From positions 101,417,381 through 101,481,380 of the forward strand of contig JALJCS010000001.1 in assembly GCA_023055355.1 (NCBI GenBank): DNA of 64,000 bases, read 5' to 3'. Made by a program: the position numbers and the translations under genes. Shown here piece after piece: positions 48,801 through 63,100 of the stretch; position 1 is the first letter of the stretch, and each line of letters begins with the position of its first letter. The DNA is from Agelaius tricolor (lineage: Eukaryota; Chordata; Aves; Passeriformes; Icteridae). The notes below the pieces were generated by a model, which saw only the letters and a program-made list of their open reading frames with translations, ran no database searches and was not told where the DNA came from.

Positions 48801-51800
48801 ATCAGTGCTCTGTTTTAATGAACAGATAAAGATGCATGCACACATTACACTACTATATATGTGCAACACTTAGTTTTACTAAGTCTCCCAGTAAGGAACA
48901 AGAACTCCATGCACAAAGTCCTTTCCTTTTCCAAGACCCAGGTTCAGGTATTTATGTGCACATGCCACCAGTGTCCTTAGAAAGTGAAGTTCCTAAAATT
49001 TGCTTTTAGTTACAAAGCACCTGATACTCAAGTGGAACAACACCCTTCCCAAAAACAAGTGTTGTCAATCTGTACTTGGCTGAATTGCAACTCTAAGCAT
49101 GAAGCAGAAAAAATAAAAATTTCCTAATCAATCTTCTCCATTGCCACACATTACACTACAAACTAAGTTAGCACTAGAATATCAAATTATTAACCTAGAT
49201 ACCATTAAATTTGAGAATATGAAGTGCAATCAGCCAGTTAATGAACTGCATGATTAGCAAAGGACACCATTCCCTGCTCTCCCACTAATTAAAAGAATGA
49301 AGAGCCTTAAAGAAAACATTCCAGAGGCTTGTAAATCTGTCATTCACAAACCTTATGATTTTCAATTTCATTTTGGCCAATCACAAATTAAGAAGAAAAT
49401 TTTATCTTCCAAAATACTACAACTTTATATCTTAGCTAAAGTTCAGCTTGCTGGCATACCTAAAAATATAAAGGGCAGTACTTGGAATTATCTGTTCTTA
49501 TCCATCAATTGAAACATTGTTTGGGCTTTTTTTTAGAGTCAAGAGTGGGTACAGAAAGAACATTTTATGATCTGCCTCACTATGCAGCTCATTCATGGTT
49601 ACCACAATGACAGAGAAACTCAGTGACACAGGTTCAGTCTCCTACAACCCTGACAAACATTTCCCAATATTTATTTAAAGGAAAGCTGAACAAAACAATT
49701 ACTACAGAATTACCTAGAAACGCTACCACATACAAGCTAGAGTCACACATGACTGTAGAGCTAACAGAAGACTCTTCTGATAAAAACATCAACAAGTTTT
49801 CTTTCATTGAAAAATCCGGATAGTAACATTAGATGCAATTTTAAAGAAACTTGTTAACAAATGTTTCTCCAGATTCAATCACAGGATTAGCCAGGAAGAG
49901 TGTTTCAAAGTTGGCAGACCATTTTCTGAAGCCTATCCCAAACAGCAGCCAGTAAATGCTACTTGCAGAGTAATTACATCCTGCACAAACCATCCTATCA
50001 GCTTTTATGCTGCTGGATTAAGGAACAATATAAACATCTCCAAAGCTACTGCATTCACTGCTATGTAAAAAATTCATTTTTCAAACATTATGAACTTCAA
50101 CCACTACAAAAGAACTTAACACTTTGATTATTCAAAAAAAATTCTTCTTGTACAACAGATGGGTATCATTTTTAAAAAATACAGTACTGATTTCCTAATT
50201 TTGTCTTTTCTCAGTCCCCAAAAGAATCTCTAAAATATTTATAGAAAAAAGAGAAGACACTTGATGACACCTTTCTGCTAGTCTATACTAAGTTTCTTCC
50301 AAGAATCCAAAATTACCAACTGCTAAGAACTAAAAATCTGTAAGGATTAGGTTAGGATTTGGTATTTTTTTCACCTTTTCCAAGCCTTTAGATAAATGGC
50401 AATCAAGTATGATCTGCTCAACTACTGAGTGCTAGAGCACATAATCACACAAGTAGCGTGGTTCCCCTCTCTACTTCTTCTACCTTAAGCTCAAGAGCCT
50501 GGTGTATAAGATCCTATTTTCCACTATACTTTTGGCACAGCTGCCATTTCAATTTTACTTTAGAAATCCAGAGTTACAGCAGAACATCTGTCTCAGGATT
50601 CAGGGATTCCAAATGTTGTCTAGCTGCTTCCAGCTAGATTAAGAGGAAGAATGTTTTTATTCATTGTATCTTTACCGCAGCCTTTTCTGCAACTTTTATT
50701 TCAAAGCACGTAACTTTTACAAAGCAGTTAGAGATGTACTTCATCCAGAAAGAGCATATATAGTATCTAGGGCAGGAGGATTTAGCCTTACAGTGGACTG
50801 TAAAGTTCCTATTTAAATCAAATGATGAATTACACAAAGTCATTTAGTAAGAATCCTAGTGCCCCAGTGCTCTAAAGGGGCCTAAGTAACTGCACATTTT
50901 GCAGTTTACTTCCACAAGTCAACTTTAAGCAATAAGGAAGACCTTCTAAGGGTCCATTTAGATTTCTGCAGACAATCAGCATCTGCTTCTAATCAAACTG
51001 AGATGATTGCCAAATTAAAATTTTAATTAGCATTCTGCATCATTTACAAACTTGTTCATTAAGTTTATGAAGGTGAAAAAGGACATCCCCAGTAGCTATA
51101 TATTCTTTAATCACATCTATTACTCAATTCTACAATTTCATAGAATCTCACCAACACCATATGTGCAAATAAATACATGCAACTAGAATTACTGCAGCAA
51201 AATGCACCAGTTTTCTCCATAACTAATAATAAAGTAATGCTTACAGCTCAAGGATCCATTAGAGCAGAGTAAAGCCCCCATATATCCTTCCAGTGCACCA
51301 AAAAAACCCTTTTTTTAAAAAAAATCAAGCTTTATTTTAAAAGTCTGTGAGAGAGTATTACCACTTATTTTAAGCTTAAATATTTTAATCAAACCTCATC
51401 CTATCTACCCATCCCTCAAAATGTTACCTCACTAGAATACCCAGGCTGCTTGGCAATCAACCCAATTACTTTTAGATGAGAATAACTCACTATGTTTGTT
51501 AAAGCACTAATAGTATATGTCTCACTATCTTATTTACCAAACTCTAGCACTTAAAAATCCACCCTACTCCTAAGCCTTTCCACATACAATTTTGTTTCTG
51601 TTATGACTCTAAGCATGAAGTTAAATGACAGAATACATACTTTTGGCAGTAAGGCACATTTCCCACTTAGGCATGCATCCCTTATGACTTTTGCTGTCAA
51701 CTCTAAGATAAGCATCACTGGTTTTCAAGCAAAAGGACAAATACAAGATTTAAGTAGTGGAAAAGCAAGATACAATTCAGAACCATTTCCTTAGCAAATG

Positions 51801-54800
51801 TAAGCCATAGGCTGCTTGCATAGTCATTGTCTTATCTTGGCATAAGTTTCCCCACAGCAGTACAGACTCCAGACAATTTCAACTTTTCCCCATCCTGTTT
51901 GGGAAAGGAAGAAATATTATTTGATGCCCCTGAAATGAAAAGCCATAAACCCTATCAGAAGAACATTCTGGATTAAACACCTGTTCCAAAATGGATATAG
52001 TCACCTTTAATGGCTAGAACATGATATTGAGTATTCTCTCAAATGTATCTGTCCTTAATAGAGACACAAACTAGTCCCCATTCTCATTAACCCACATCTG
52101 ACTTTGGGATATTCTGTACCAAATAAAGGCAGTCATAAAACATTTTCTCAAGAAGCTGAACTACAAATATTTACACAACTGCCCTACTACCAAGATAAAT
52201 ATTTCTGAAGAAAGCATAATAGTGATATCAGAAAGTCTCTCACAGGACTACTCCGATCATAAAAATGGAAATTAAAGTAGTTTAATTTCTACTGCTTAAA
52301 GCAGCTAAAAAAGCACTTCAACTGCATCAAAGAGCTACTGTAGAAAAAAAAATCCATCACTAATGCATTTTGCTCTTTCCATTTCATTTTGCAATTCTTA
52401 TTCCTTCCTCTCAAATGCCAGCAAATGCACTGAAGACCTTTAGCTCCCCCAGCTGACTATTTCCATCTGCCATTCCTTCCCCATTACTATGATCCAAAGC
52501 ATTTCTTAAAATACTGTGCTTTATAACAGCATCTAAAAATTAGGACATCTGATTCTGCAATAACTGGCTGTTACCCAAAAAATAAATAACTTCTAGTTTA
52601 GATGCCTTAAAAGGTCATAATATTTTTTAAATTTCAAGAGGCTATTTAGAAGTAAGAAAGTTCAATTTAAACATGAATTTTTTTCTGCTCTGTGGAGTCA
52701 AAACAGCAACGCAGAGGTATTCAAGATGATATATATTACACTTGAAGTTTTTTTTATTTTGCACAATGCAGAAAGATAATAGTGAACAGAAGCATTGCAG
52801 GAAATATAAATCCAATTATACAACATCCTTACACCACAGATTAAGACATGATAATGCCTATTAATTTTCATTTCTTCTGGAAGCAACAAAGAGGTACTAA
52901 CAGTCTGAAGACAAAGAAACCAGAACATTCAAAATGATGACCAGAATAACACCAAAAACTATATTCAAAATTAAATTTTGCATTCTACTCCACTCCATAT
53001 TCCAGTATGTAAGGTAAATTCCTGGAAATTAAAATCAAAGTATCCAATAGCACTTAGGAAAAAACACGAGATAAGCAGCAATGCACCTGTGTCAAAACAT
53101 CCCAACTGTGTTAAGCTGATTTCACAGCCTTTATCACAGTGCACACACCTCAGGGGCATAAAAAAAGCAGGTGTCATATTGTGTCAACACCCTTGAAGTC
53201 ACCAGAATACACTTTCACATGCAAATGACCAAACACTTCCAAACAGTTCCAGTGCATCCTCTATACCTGGGTTCAAAACCCGTTGGAAAAGATGTGTAGA
53301 AGAATTTAACTCAAAAGAGAAAAAGGATGTCTTAAGCCAAGTTCCACAACTAAAGTACAATTTAGTACTTCAACTTCCTAACCTGTATACTAAAACAGGA
53401 GCAGATCATATACTAAAATGCCATGAGGCTGGAGGCACTGCAAGAGCTCTACAGGATCAGAGAAGAAAAATCTGATCTGAAATTGAAAGCTGTAAAAATG
53501 GCAAAGGACACTCACAGAAATGACAAAACACCACACGAAGAAAGGCTTAAATAAGAAAGTGCAATGATAGATAGAAGGCAAATATGAAGAGAAGGAAAAA
53601 AGCAAACAAACAGGAAAAAAAAAGCCCTACCCTTCTCAACTAGTGGACAGAACAAGAAGAAATATGTTAGGTTTGACATTATTTTAAAAAAGTTAAAAGG
53701 AAACTAAAGCAGCAGAATGATGACCACCACTGTGAGACTTGAAGATACAGATGCAGAGAACTTTGCAAGCAAAGCTGCAACATTTTCATGGACATGGCAA
53801 ATGGAACTACTGTCATTTTCAAAACCCTGTCAAAAGTGTTGAAGGGGGAAAAAAAAAAAAACCCAAACAACCCCCCCACCCCAACAAAGCACTTTGAAAG
53901 TAACCACTGAACACTTTGTCCACCTGAACAGAACAGACCCTAAGGCTCTGAGAGACAAAGTGTGACTGCTGAACCTGAACAGGTTTTATGGCAAGTTTTC
54001 ACAAGAACCAAGTGGAATGGACACAGAAGTTCATTAGATGCTCCAAATCAGCACAAGATGTATCACAGACCTACAGCTGCAGATGCTAAAAGGACAAATC
54101 TTCCATTTGATGTCTAAGAAGAAGTGGCAGGTCTTGGAGACTTAAAATTATGTGAGGCAAAGCAGACAAAAGGCTGAAACTCTGAGGGCTTCAAAGGAGA
54201 TATTTATGACCATGTCAAAATCAGGTTTGTAGTTGAAGTCCAAGTATCAGTTACCTGTAAAACTATTTATTTTATATAATTCCTTCATATCCTGAACAAC
54301 TTACTTGGAGATTAAAATATTTTCTTCGATGACTATATTATTTAAAATACTCACAAATTTCCCTTTAAATATCTTTAAATCTGTTAGTGCCTTTTACTGC
54401 CAGAAACTGTCAGGCATCATTGATGTAATTACTCATTTTTAGTAAGATTTTAATACTTTAATCTCCTAAATTGATGTAAATCTCAACTGCACACCTGTGT
54501 TTGCATATTCTCTTTGATGGGTTCTGTCACCTGAAATGTCAGCATTTACTTCTCTTGAGTCCTGCTTAAGGATTTCTGATGCTCCCTGCATGACTGACTT
54601 TGCACATAGACTATTTAATATAATCTAAGAACAGACTAAAAACATTCTGAAATACCTTCAGAACCATTCCATTCTTCTCCTTTTACTGTGATAGAAAACC
54701 AATCAACATATCAGGGGAAAACACTCTTGAAGCACAGATTTATTATTGCTTTCCTTTTACTCTCATCTTTTCTTGACATTTTATTCAATATCATGCACTC

Positions 54801-57800
54801 TACCTCTTGCTCTTGCTGGTGTACATTGGTAGGTATAAACAGTAATATTTCAGAGTACTGTAAAATTCTGAGCACCCAAGCAATGTTCCACTGGGCTGGG
54901 CAGCACCAGTCCAGGCATCTTCCACACTTGCCAGAGAACAGACTGGCCAAAGCTGTTACTGCAAGTGATTAAATGCAATCTACATGTTAGTAGTTCAAAA
55001 AATATCTCAACTACAAACTCAAATCAAGCTTCATTTTTTTTCCCCAAGAAATCCAGGTCCCAGAGGCTTCTTACAGAATACTAAAGATGGACTAACTTAA
55101 TCCACTGCCAGCTTTGTAAAAACTTTCCAAGGAAGAACTTACATAACCTTCAAATTTCCATGATTTATATTAAATGTAGAGAGGCTTATTTTCACAAATA
55201 TTGTAAAAATTTTGAATTGTAATAATCCTATACATGTTCACACATATTGATCATACTGAAGTCATCATGTTTAGCTTGTTTATCACAAAGTTTACAGCCT
55301 TCCTTTTTCAAGTGAAGGGCATCTTTATAATCAGGTAAAACTCCCCAGAGCAGTAATTTACTAACTGTAATAAACACTGTGCCACATATTTTGCTCCATC
55401 AGCAATACAAATGTCAGCCACTAGACAAAAGAAATCCTATTAAAAAATGAAAACATTAATTTTCCTTACTTTCCATTTCTGTTTTTAATTACAGAAAGCT
55501 CTTGCTCTTTGATTAAAAATTTCTTTAACCATGAGATGAGCACTATTATCATACCAAACTCTCTACAGCTAACTATCATATAAAAAAAGCTTTGGAAATC
55601 TGGTATTGTTTTCTTCTAGTTGTTAACAATTTCACTCTTCCAAAATTTGCTAAATAAGACCTTTTTGTAAAGTATTCAAAGACCTTAAATATGGAAAGAT
55701 CTTAACAACTTCTTAAGTATTATCCATAATTGGGATTGAAGATTACTTGATTCTATAAAGCAATAATTCTCAATCCACAATTCAAAAATTCTCAGAAATT
55801 AGTCTGCAAAACCCCTGCAAAACATATATGCAAGTATCACTTTCACATGCATGTAAGGCAATAAGAAAAGGTGAGAGGTGGCAGTTATTGAATTCTCAAT
55901 TTTAGGTTCATTTTGTTCGTACTGTAAAAGATGACAATGGTGACAAAACTGTACAAGACAATCCATTTATTCCTTCTCCCCATAAAAGAGTTGATTCTTT
56001 TAATAAATATTGAGAATCACTTCTTAGAATTGTTAACATTGCTATGCCAGACTACACCAAGGTCAAGCTTTAGCAGCTGTGACCTTTCTCAGATTACAGT
56101 TCTGAAACCAGAACCAGTATCTAGAAAATGCAAGGCACCTCTCTTCTGGTGAAAGAAATTTAACTACAAGTTTCTTAGTGCATCATAAGCAATTGAAAGA
56201 TAGAAATATAATTTCTAACCATTTACTCATATAGAAAAGAGATTGTAACATCAGAACTTACTTCCTTTTTCTGAAGGCCACCTTTTTTCCTAACAGGTAG
56301 AGCACAAAGTTTGATTTCCATCTTGTTTTATGCATAATAAGGCATGAAAACATTCCAACTTCTAACAGGGAAGCATGAGGAGAATAGTTCATCCTTATTT
56401 CCTTTTCAAAGGAAATGTCTCCTTTTACAAATAGAACACTGAGAAAAATAATACTGCTTTTAGAGTGGCCTTACTTTTGTAGTGGCCTCTACATAGCTCC
56501 ATAGCATTTAGACCTGTTTCAAATACATATGGAACTCATTAGTAATATTCAAATGTTTTATACATGATAGTGCAAGGAAGGATTAGTTTTGCCTAAATTC
56601 CCATGAGAATTGGAAGCAGAGGGTGAAAGCAGAAGCAGGGAAGTAGATTTTCAATGAAATGATTTTTTTTTTGCCTCAACAGGAGTAAGGAAATAACACC
56701 TTCCTAATCATTTTGACATATTGAAGGCACATTCAGTAGCACGGAATCAAGCCATACTCCCAGCTATTTCCAGCAACCTGCAAACATTTATTTATACTTA
56801 CAAGACAAATGCTGAAACTGTGACAGGAGAATATGAGGCTGGGGAATAAGCAAGAAAAATACAGCTCCACAAAGACACCCTTCACTGAAAGGTCTGTTGA
56901 ACCAGAGAATGGCATTTCTAATAGTCTCTCAAAGACACAGGAAAGCCTCTGTTACTCTTAACACTCCACAAATCCTATTTTACCAACATGCACTGACACC
57001 AGATAGTTCAGCCCAGCAACACATCAGCCACATCTCAGAATATTTAAGTCATTCTAATAAGCAGTATTTTAAGAGAAAGGCTTTCTCAGTGGAGTGATGA
57101 TTGCACGATAATTTTTATTCACTCAAGTTTACAATGAGAGGTACAGGCAAAGCTGTAGTTTCCCAACAAAACAGTTCATAGCTGCAGTGCAAAATACTAT
57201 TAAAATCATTAATGAAGACACTGCAATAGACATTTTCCTTTAATCAACTCAGACAAACAAAACAGTATATAACAGCAGGAACTCTTTTGTAATATCCCTA
57301 AAATACCAACAACAGTTGTTTGTCTAAACAGATTTTGCATTTTCAAAGTCTTTCATCAAAAGAAATAGAATGAGTTTAGAGTCAAAAGGGAAGAAGTTTG
57401 AATCTAAGTTATAATGATGAAACAACAACTGTGGAATGAGAGCATTCACAGAATTTTGGACAAACTTATATTCTGCATTCTCCATAGCACATACTTAATG
57501 AGCAAAAATTAAATTGTCTATTAAAAGAAAATAGGATAATTTACATGTATATGCATGTATAAAGTCTAAGTTACAATGAAACTTATATAATTGTACATAA
57601 TTTCTTTTAAAATTACAAATAATAAATAATCCTTATATAAATATAAATAATCCTTAACCACAATTTCAACTACTCTATTTAACACCAGCCTCTAATTTTG
57701 TGTAATTTAAGCTAACTCATGGTCTTGGTTATACATCTATAGCTCCAGTACCTCCATAATATGCACAAACAAGAAGAGTCAAAATGGTTTTTAGCATGCA

Positions 57801-58349
57801 CAAACATTGCATGTCCCCATGGTGACAGTAACACAGAAAGCTACATTTTTGAGCAATCCATACAGGATTTTCATACTTGGATTATTAAAATTTAACTACA
57901 TCCTCAACAGCTATCATAAGCATTCATTGAATGCCCTTATTTTTCTCTTCCACATAGTTTTCCAGAAGTCAGTGTTCACAAAAGGAACAATGCACAAAGT
58001 CCCCAGGTCACTGTAGTTTGCTGTGGTTTCTATAGCAAGAAGCCACATCTTAATAGTTAAAAGATTGTAAAGGTTCTAGAGCAAAGTTTATGAATAAAAA
58101 CATATTTTGACCACAATTGTTTTTCAACCGAAGTCAATAATGTGATGAGAACAGACTGCACATTCAATTCAAGTAAGAATCAAATGCAGTCATTGCTTTT
58201 CTTATTACTGAAACATTTAGGGTGAATTATCACATAGTTCACCAAGAAAGCAAGGAATTGTAAACATTAATGTTATTTGGTCCAGATGGCCAGATAAGGT
58301 AGGTAAGCACTTATCAGAAGAAGCCAAACTACATTCTTATCTGAAGAAT

Positions 58350-59210
58350 ACAAACTAGGGACCTGATAAGATGCATCCCAGAGTCCTGAGAGACTTGGAT
58401 GATGTAGTTGCCAAGCCACTCCCCGTGATATCTGATAAGTCATGGCAGTCAAAAGTCCCAGGTGCAAGGAAAAAGGCAAACATTGTACCCATCTAAAAAA
58501 ACCATAAAAACCTTAGAGAAAACCCTGTCAACTACCAACCAGTCTGACTCACTCATCTTTCTGTACCTGGAAAGATCATGAAACAGATCCTCCTAGAAGC
58601 TGTGCTAAGGCACATGGATAACAGGAGTGATTTGGGACAGCCAGCATGGCTTTACCAAGGGCATGTCCTGCCTGAGCGAACAAGTGTCCTTCTATGATGG
58701 AGTGACTACATCAGCAGACAAGAAAGGGGCTACAGATGACATTTATCTGCATTTCTGTAAAGCTTTGACACAGTCCTCCACAACATTCACCTGTCCAAAC
58801 TGGAGAGAAATGGATGCAATGGGAGAACCATTCGATGGATAAGGAATTGGCTGGACATCTACATTCAAAGGGTAGCAGTCAAGGGTCAACTAAAACATAG
58901 GAAGTTTCAACTCTACAAGACGAAGAACTTAATGCTGAGGGCTGCAGACCACTGGAACAGGCTGCCCAGAACGGTTGTGGAGTTTCCATCTTCGGAGACA
59001 TTCAAAACTCACCTGGTTCCTGTGTAACCTGCTCTAGGTGACTCTGCATTCAAAACTCACCTGGTTCCTGTGTACCCTGCTCTAGGTGACTCTGCATTCA
59101 AAACTCACCTGGTTCCTGTGTAACCTGCTCTAGGTGACTCTGCCTTGGCAGGGTGATTGGACTGGATGATCTCCAGAGGTCCCTTCCAACCCTAACAGTT
59201 CTGTGATCCT
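58350..59210 (+). mobile_element. CR1 LINE with internal deletion
   Basis: The left part (58350-58890) is CR1 reverse-transcriptase ORF text, for example 'gggacagccagcatggcttt', 'accaagggcatgtcctgcct' and 'ggataaggaattggctgg'. The right part (58891-59210) is the 3' UTR and terminus ('ctggaacaggctgcccagaa', 'ctggatgatctccagaggtc', 'ccttccaaccctaacagttc'). The middle that should link them is missing, so there was an internal deletion or two insertions abut. Frames are broken throughout. Confidence 0.88.
58999..59142 (+). repeat. 3 x 48-bp tandem duplication inside CR1
   Basis: Units at 58999-59046, 59047-59094 and 59095-59142 each begin CATTCAAAACTCACCTGG and end CTAGGTGACTCTG. The middle unit differs by one base (GTACCCTGC for GTAACCTGC). 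CR1 3' UTRs normally carry this text once, so the duplication arose after or during insertion. Confidence 0.97.
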
Positions 59211-59757
59211 GCCCCTCTGCTCCACTCTGGTGAGGCCCCACCTGCAGTGCTGCATTCAGCTCTGGGGTCCTCAGCACAGGAAGGACATGGCTCTGTTGGA
59301 ATGAGTCCAGGGGAGGGACACAAGGATGACAGAGAGACAGAACACCTCTTATGTTAGGAAAGGCTGGGAGAATTGGAATTGTTCAGCCTGGAAAACAGAA
59401 GGCTTGGGGGTGACCTAATTCTGGCCTCCAGTACTTGAAGGAAGCCTAAAAGAATGAGAGGGGCTTTTCACAAGGGCCATGTGGTCACAGGACAAGGGGG
59501 AATGGATTCAAACTGAAGGAGAGTAGGTTTAGATTAGAAATTTAGAGGAGGAAAAAATTCTTGACTGTGAGGGCAGTGATGTCCTAGAATAGGCTGCCCA
59601 GAGGAGCCATGGATGTCCCATTCCTGAAGTGTTCAAGGCAAGGTTGGATGGGACTCTGAGCAACCTGGTCTACTGTAAAGTGTCCCTGCCCACAGCAGAG
59701 AGTTAGATTATATTTAAGGGTCCCTTCCAACCCAAACCACTCTATGACTTATGATCT
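59211..59757 (+). mobile_element. Second CR1 LINE directly abutting the first
   Basis: Starts mid-element ('ccactctggtgaggccccac', 'ctgcagtgctgcattcagct') and runs to a complete CR1 terminus ('gggtcccttccaacccaaac', 'cactctatgacttatgatct'). 5'-truncated, same strand as and immediately after the end of the previous CR1. Confidence 0.92.
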
Positions 59758-60071
59758 AATCCACCCAAAATTTTGATTCAACAATACTTAACAGCTTTAG
59801 TAAACCTTGTTAACTTACCTGTGTAATTTCACATTTTTTCAGCTGTGTTTGTAGACTGAAGCAGACTGAGCTTCTCTTGTTGTAGCACAAAATTACATCA
59901 GTTAATCCTCACACACACTATTCCCCAAGTTTAGAAGTTCTGTGTGGTTAGGATTTTTAAAACTGTAACTGCACTTTCTATTTTTAAAATGTGATTGCTA
60001 AAACTATCTTAATGAGAATTTCAAAAAACAACAGACATGTGCAACATAAATACAGAAAGTAACATACTTAC

Positions 60072-60192
60072 AGCTTCAAATGATAAGTTAACATGTTCCA
60101 GAAATTTCTGCATTAAATTATCAGTTAGTTGACTGAAGCGATATCGGAAGAGATCCATTTCTTGTTGAAGAAACCAACGCCTGAGATCCTCA
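60072..60192 (-). CDS. PRIM2: PRIM2 internal exon (human residues ~113-153)
   Basis: DNA primase large subunit (p58), partner of the catalytic subunit PRIM1 in the DNA polymerase alpha-primase complex that makes RNA primers in the nucleus. The exon is 121 bp: one base completing a split Ser codon, then 40 codons starting EDLRRWFLQQEMDLFRYRF and ending LSFEA. This aligns without gaps to human PRIM2 114-153, in the helical N-terminal domain. On the minus strand the acceptor is a T-run ending GCAG and the donor is GTAAGT, so the exon is phase 2 in, phase 0 out. It is the most upstream exon visible. The preceding one, which should end near the LAYCQ segment, was not found up to position 64000. 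Recognition rests on my memory of the human protein; the match is strong. Confidence 0.95.
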
Positions 60193-63100
60193 CTGCAAAA
60201 AAAATAATTAAAAAAAAATTCTGAATATACTTTTCTTTTTGCTTGAAAACTAGACCACAAACCTAGTGAACACAACAGTAATGCTGACTTTGGCATGTGA
60301 CCCCCACACACTGAGAAGCTTGGAAGCAAAGGCAGGAAACCTTCAGTAATGCACACTCAATCAGAAAAGACCTGTGGAGAGACAATACTTTTTACTTGTC
60401 TTGGATAAAAATAATTGTAGGTAACTTTCTCCCTTGGTATTTAAAGGACAGTTTTTTTCTACAACATGGCACAACATTTCTTCACTGTACAATTAACATC
60501 ACAATTAATGTGATGAGGCAAATATATTTTGAAGGCTACTTCTTTTAATTCTCACTTTTGTTGTATCTCCATCTGAAAAAATATGCATACATCTCAGTAA
60601 ATGACAAGTGCACTCTATTCTGGCAACTAACAGCCTGGAAACAGGCAAAAGGAAAATATACAGCAATGAAGTTGGGTGAGGAACACAAATATAACATCTA
60701 ACTCCTGATAGAAGAGAAAAAGGGGCAACTACAGGTGAACAAGTAGAAGAACAAACAGGAACACAGGGACAGGAGTCAGAAGACACAGAGCACAGAAATA
60801 CTGCAGTCTTATATATGTTCTCTTTACAATATTAAAGCATCTTTTCCCATAGGGAATATGCGAATCACAACAGAGTTTTTTGTGGTTTTGTGGACAAAAC
60901 CTCTGCTTGAAATAAAGCTTGAAGAAAAGTAATTATTACATAGAACAGCCAAACAGAAAGGCTGTTAAGGTGCTTTGTAAAATATAATCCTGTGGACAGT
61001 CTCAGTGCTTGGGATGTAATAATAATCAGTGCAACTTAAAATGGAAGTTAAAAGTTAATGCTTTAATGATTGATCTGTTGCAGTTCTTCTGTGGCCATCT
61101 TGGACTGTAGTTAAATCCTGGGATGTGACAATTTTTTCCCTTTCCTTGATTTACAGCGCATTTGTTTTCCTATTGGGGGAACCAAACAAAACAACAGCAC
61201 CACACATACACACACATAAAAAACAAACAAACAAACCACAAACATGATTATATGCAATTTCTTTGGAGGCCAGCCAGTCTGTTGTTCCTTTCCTTCAGGA
61301 AAGCAGATCAAAGGCTGTAATCCCACCTATCCACTTAAGTCACCATAACAGGAAAATACTATTTTATCTCATACACACACACACCTACGTGGATTCTTCC
61401 TACACTGACAAAATAGCTGACCTCACACTACTGTATATATACAGCAAATACTTTTAAACTGACTTTCCTAGGATCATCATCATTAGGCCATTATACATCA
61501 CTTCTAAAGCCAAACCATATTTTATACTCATTATTCACATGAAAAAAATTGTACACTCTCATCTCATATTCATACTAAGGCTAATACTTACTATCAAAAC
61601 CCCAAGCTTAACTGAAAAGCAATGTCACTGTCATTAGCTTCAGCAGCAGCTTGGTTAGTTAAGGGAGTAGCAGGTCACTGAAGTGTAGATGTTAAGAATA
61701 TCTCCTCATTTTTTGCTACTTAACTTTCTGGTGTGCAGATTACTTAGCAGTTTAAACCAGTTCATAGAGTCCCAACTTTAAAAATAATATAAGAAAACAG
61801 TCTCTTTCATACAGGAAAAAGCACTTGAGGGGCTGGGGTTGGAACAGAAATACTCTTCACCCCAAGGAGGGGTAGGAAAAATCAACATAATTGGTAGGAA
61901 GCATGAACATATAAGTTCTTTAGGGAAGGTATGCAAATGCTGGTTAAATCTGGAATTTAAGACTAGTAGCTCCCATTCCACAATTAATACAAGAGTTCCA
62001 ACAACTTAACAATATTTATGAAAACTCTGGGCATGGGCCAGATCACTGCTTTTCTAGGCAATCAACACCAATGCATTACTCAGAGTTTAAGTTTTAAAGA
62101 CTAGACAGCAAGGAGAACATGGGCACAGATAACACACAAAAGGAAATGCTATTTAACATAAAGAGGGAGCTATTTTAGCAGAGAAGTCTAATTTATCATT
62201 TAGAAAAAAAAATGTCAGGGAGTAGTGAACAGGCCTTGCTAAGTCTGAAATAGAATTTACCTCCTTGCGTCCAACACAGACACAAATCAAATAAAAAAAA
62301 TTTTAAAAAGGCACAAAAGCATGCTTGAAAGTTTCCTGGATAAAAGAGTTTTGCTGCCAGAGTAGAGGTAAAATTTATTCCTTCCATCTTAAGAAAGTAA
62401 AGTGAAAATTATGCTCCTGTGACTTTTTCTTCATAGCTGATCTGCTGAAGTGACGAGAGCTGCAGAAGAGAAAAGCAAAAATGCACACTCCCATCCACAT
62501 GCAAATAAAATTATCTTTACATCTGCATCTGCCATGAAAGGAAATTAAACAAGATTATTCTATTTCCTGGTCTTAACAGATCTAAGTCACATTAGAAGGA
62601 GTGTGAAAGAAGGGTACTGATCAGACTGTAAATACCCTGTCATATGGAAATGAGCTTTCAAGTCTTGGATTTCAGAAAGCAGAAGAAGAAAAGTCAAGAG
62701 ATGATGACTACCTTACAAATTTAACTGACCAGAACGGTGGAGCTGATCACTTCAGATCACATGAGACCAATTCAAAATAATCCAATTTACAAGTGAGGAC
62801 TAACAGAGACTAGAAAAGAAAAATCGATATAAACTTTTACCCCTGGATGGCACTGTTGGCCAACTGAAAAAGCACTATCACAGGAAAACACAAGCACATG
62901 CACACACAACTGCCTCAGGAACTGAATTCAACCTAGTTTGCAGTTATGTCTATTTAAGTGCACTTTTTCAATCACTCCTACTTTCTTCTTCAACAACTTT
63001 GCTCTTCAGCTTTCTTCAATTAACCTGATGATTTGTGCCAAGCTTATTTTTCTGACCTAGTATGATAAAAACTTGAAGTACAGTATATTCTATTTGCCTC

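Larger units (their letters stand above)
44648..60071 (-). other. PRIM2: PRIM2 intron, 15,424 bp
   Basis: Runs from the GTAAGT donor after 60072-60192 to the TTTTAG acceptor of 44552-44647. CR1 copies lie at 45308-45805, 58350-59210 and 59211-59757. 45810-58340 is AT-rich with poly-A runs (48285-48302), a C/A-rich low-complexity stretch near 53849-53885 and no recognised gene or repeat family. Confidence 0.85.

Noticed and set aside
7354..60192. PRIM2 copy as a pseudogene
   Set aside because: Introns are present with good splice sites, phases match at every junction, and no stop or frameshift occurs in 228 codons. It is the genuine gene, not a processed copy.
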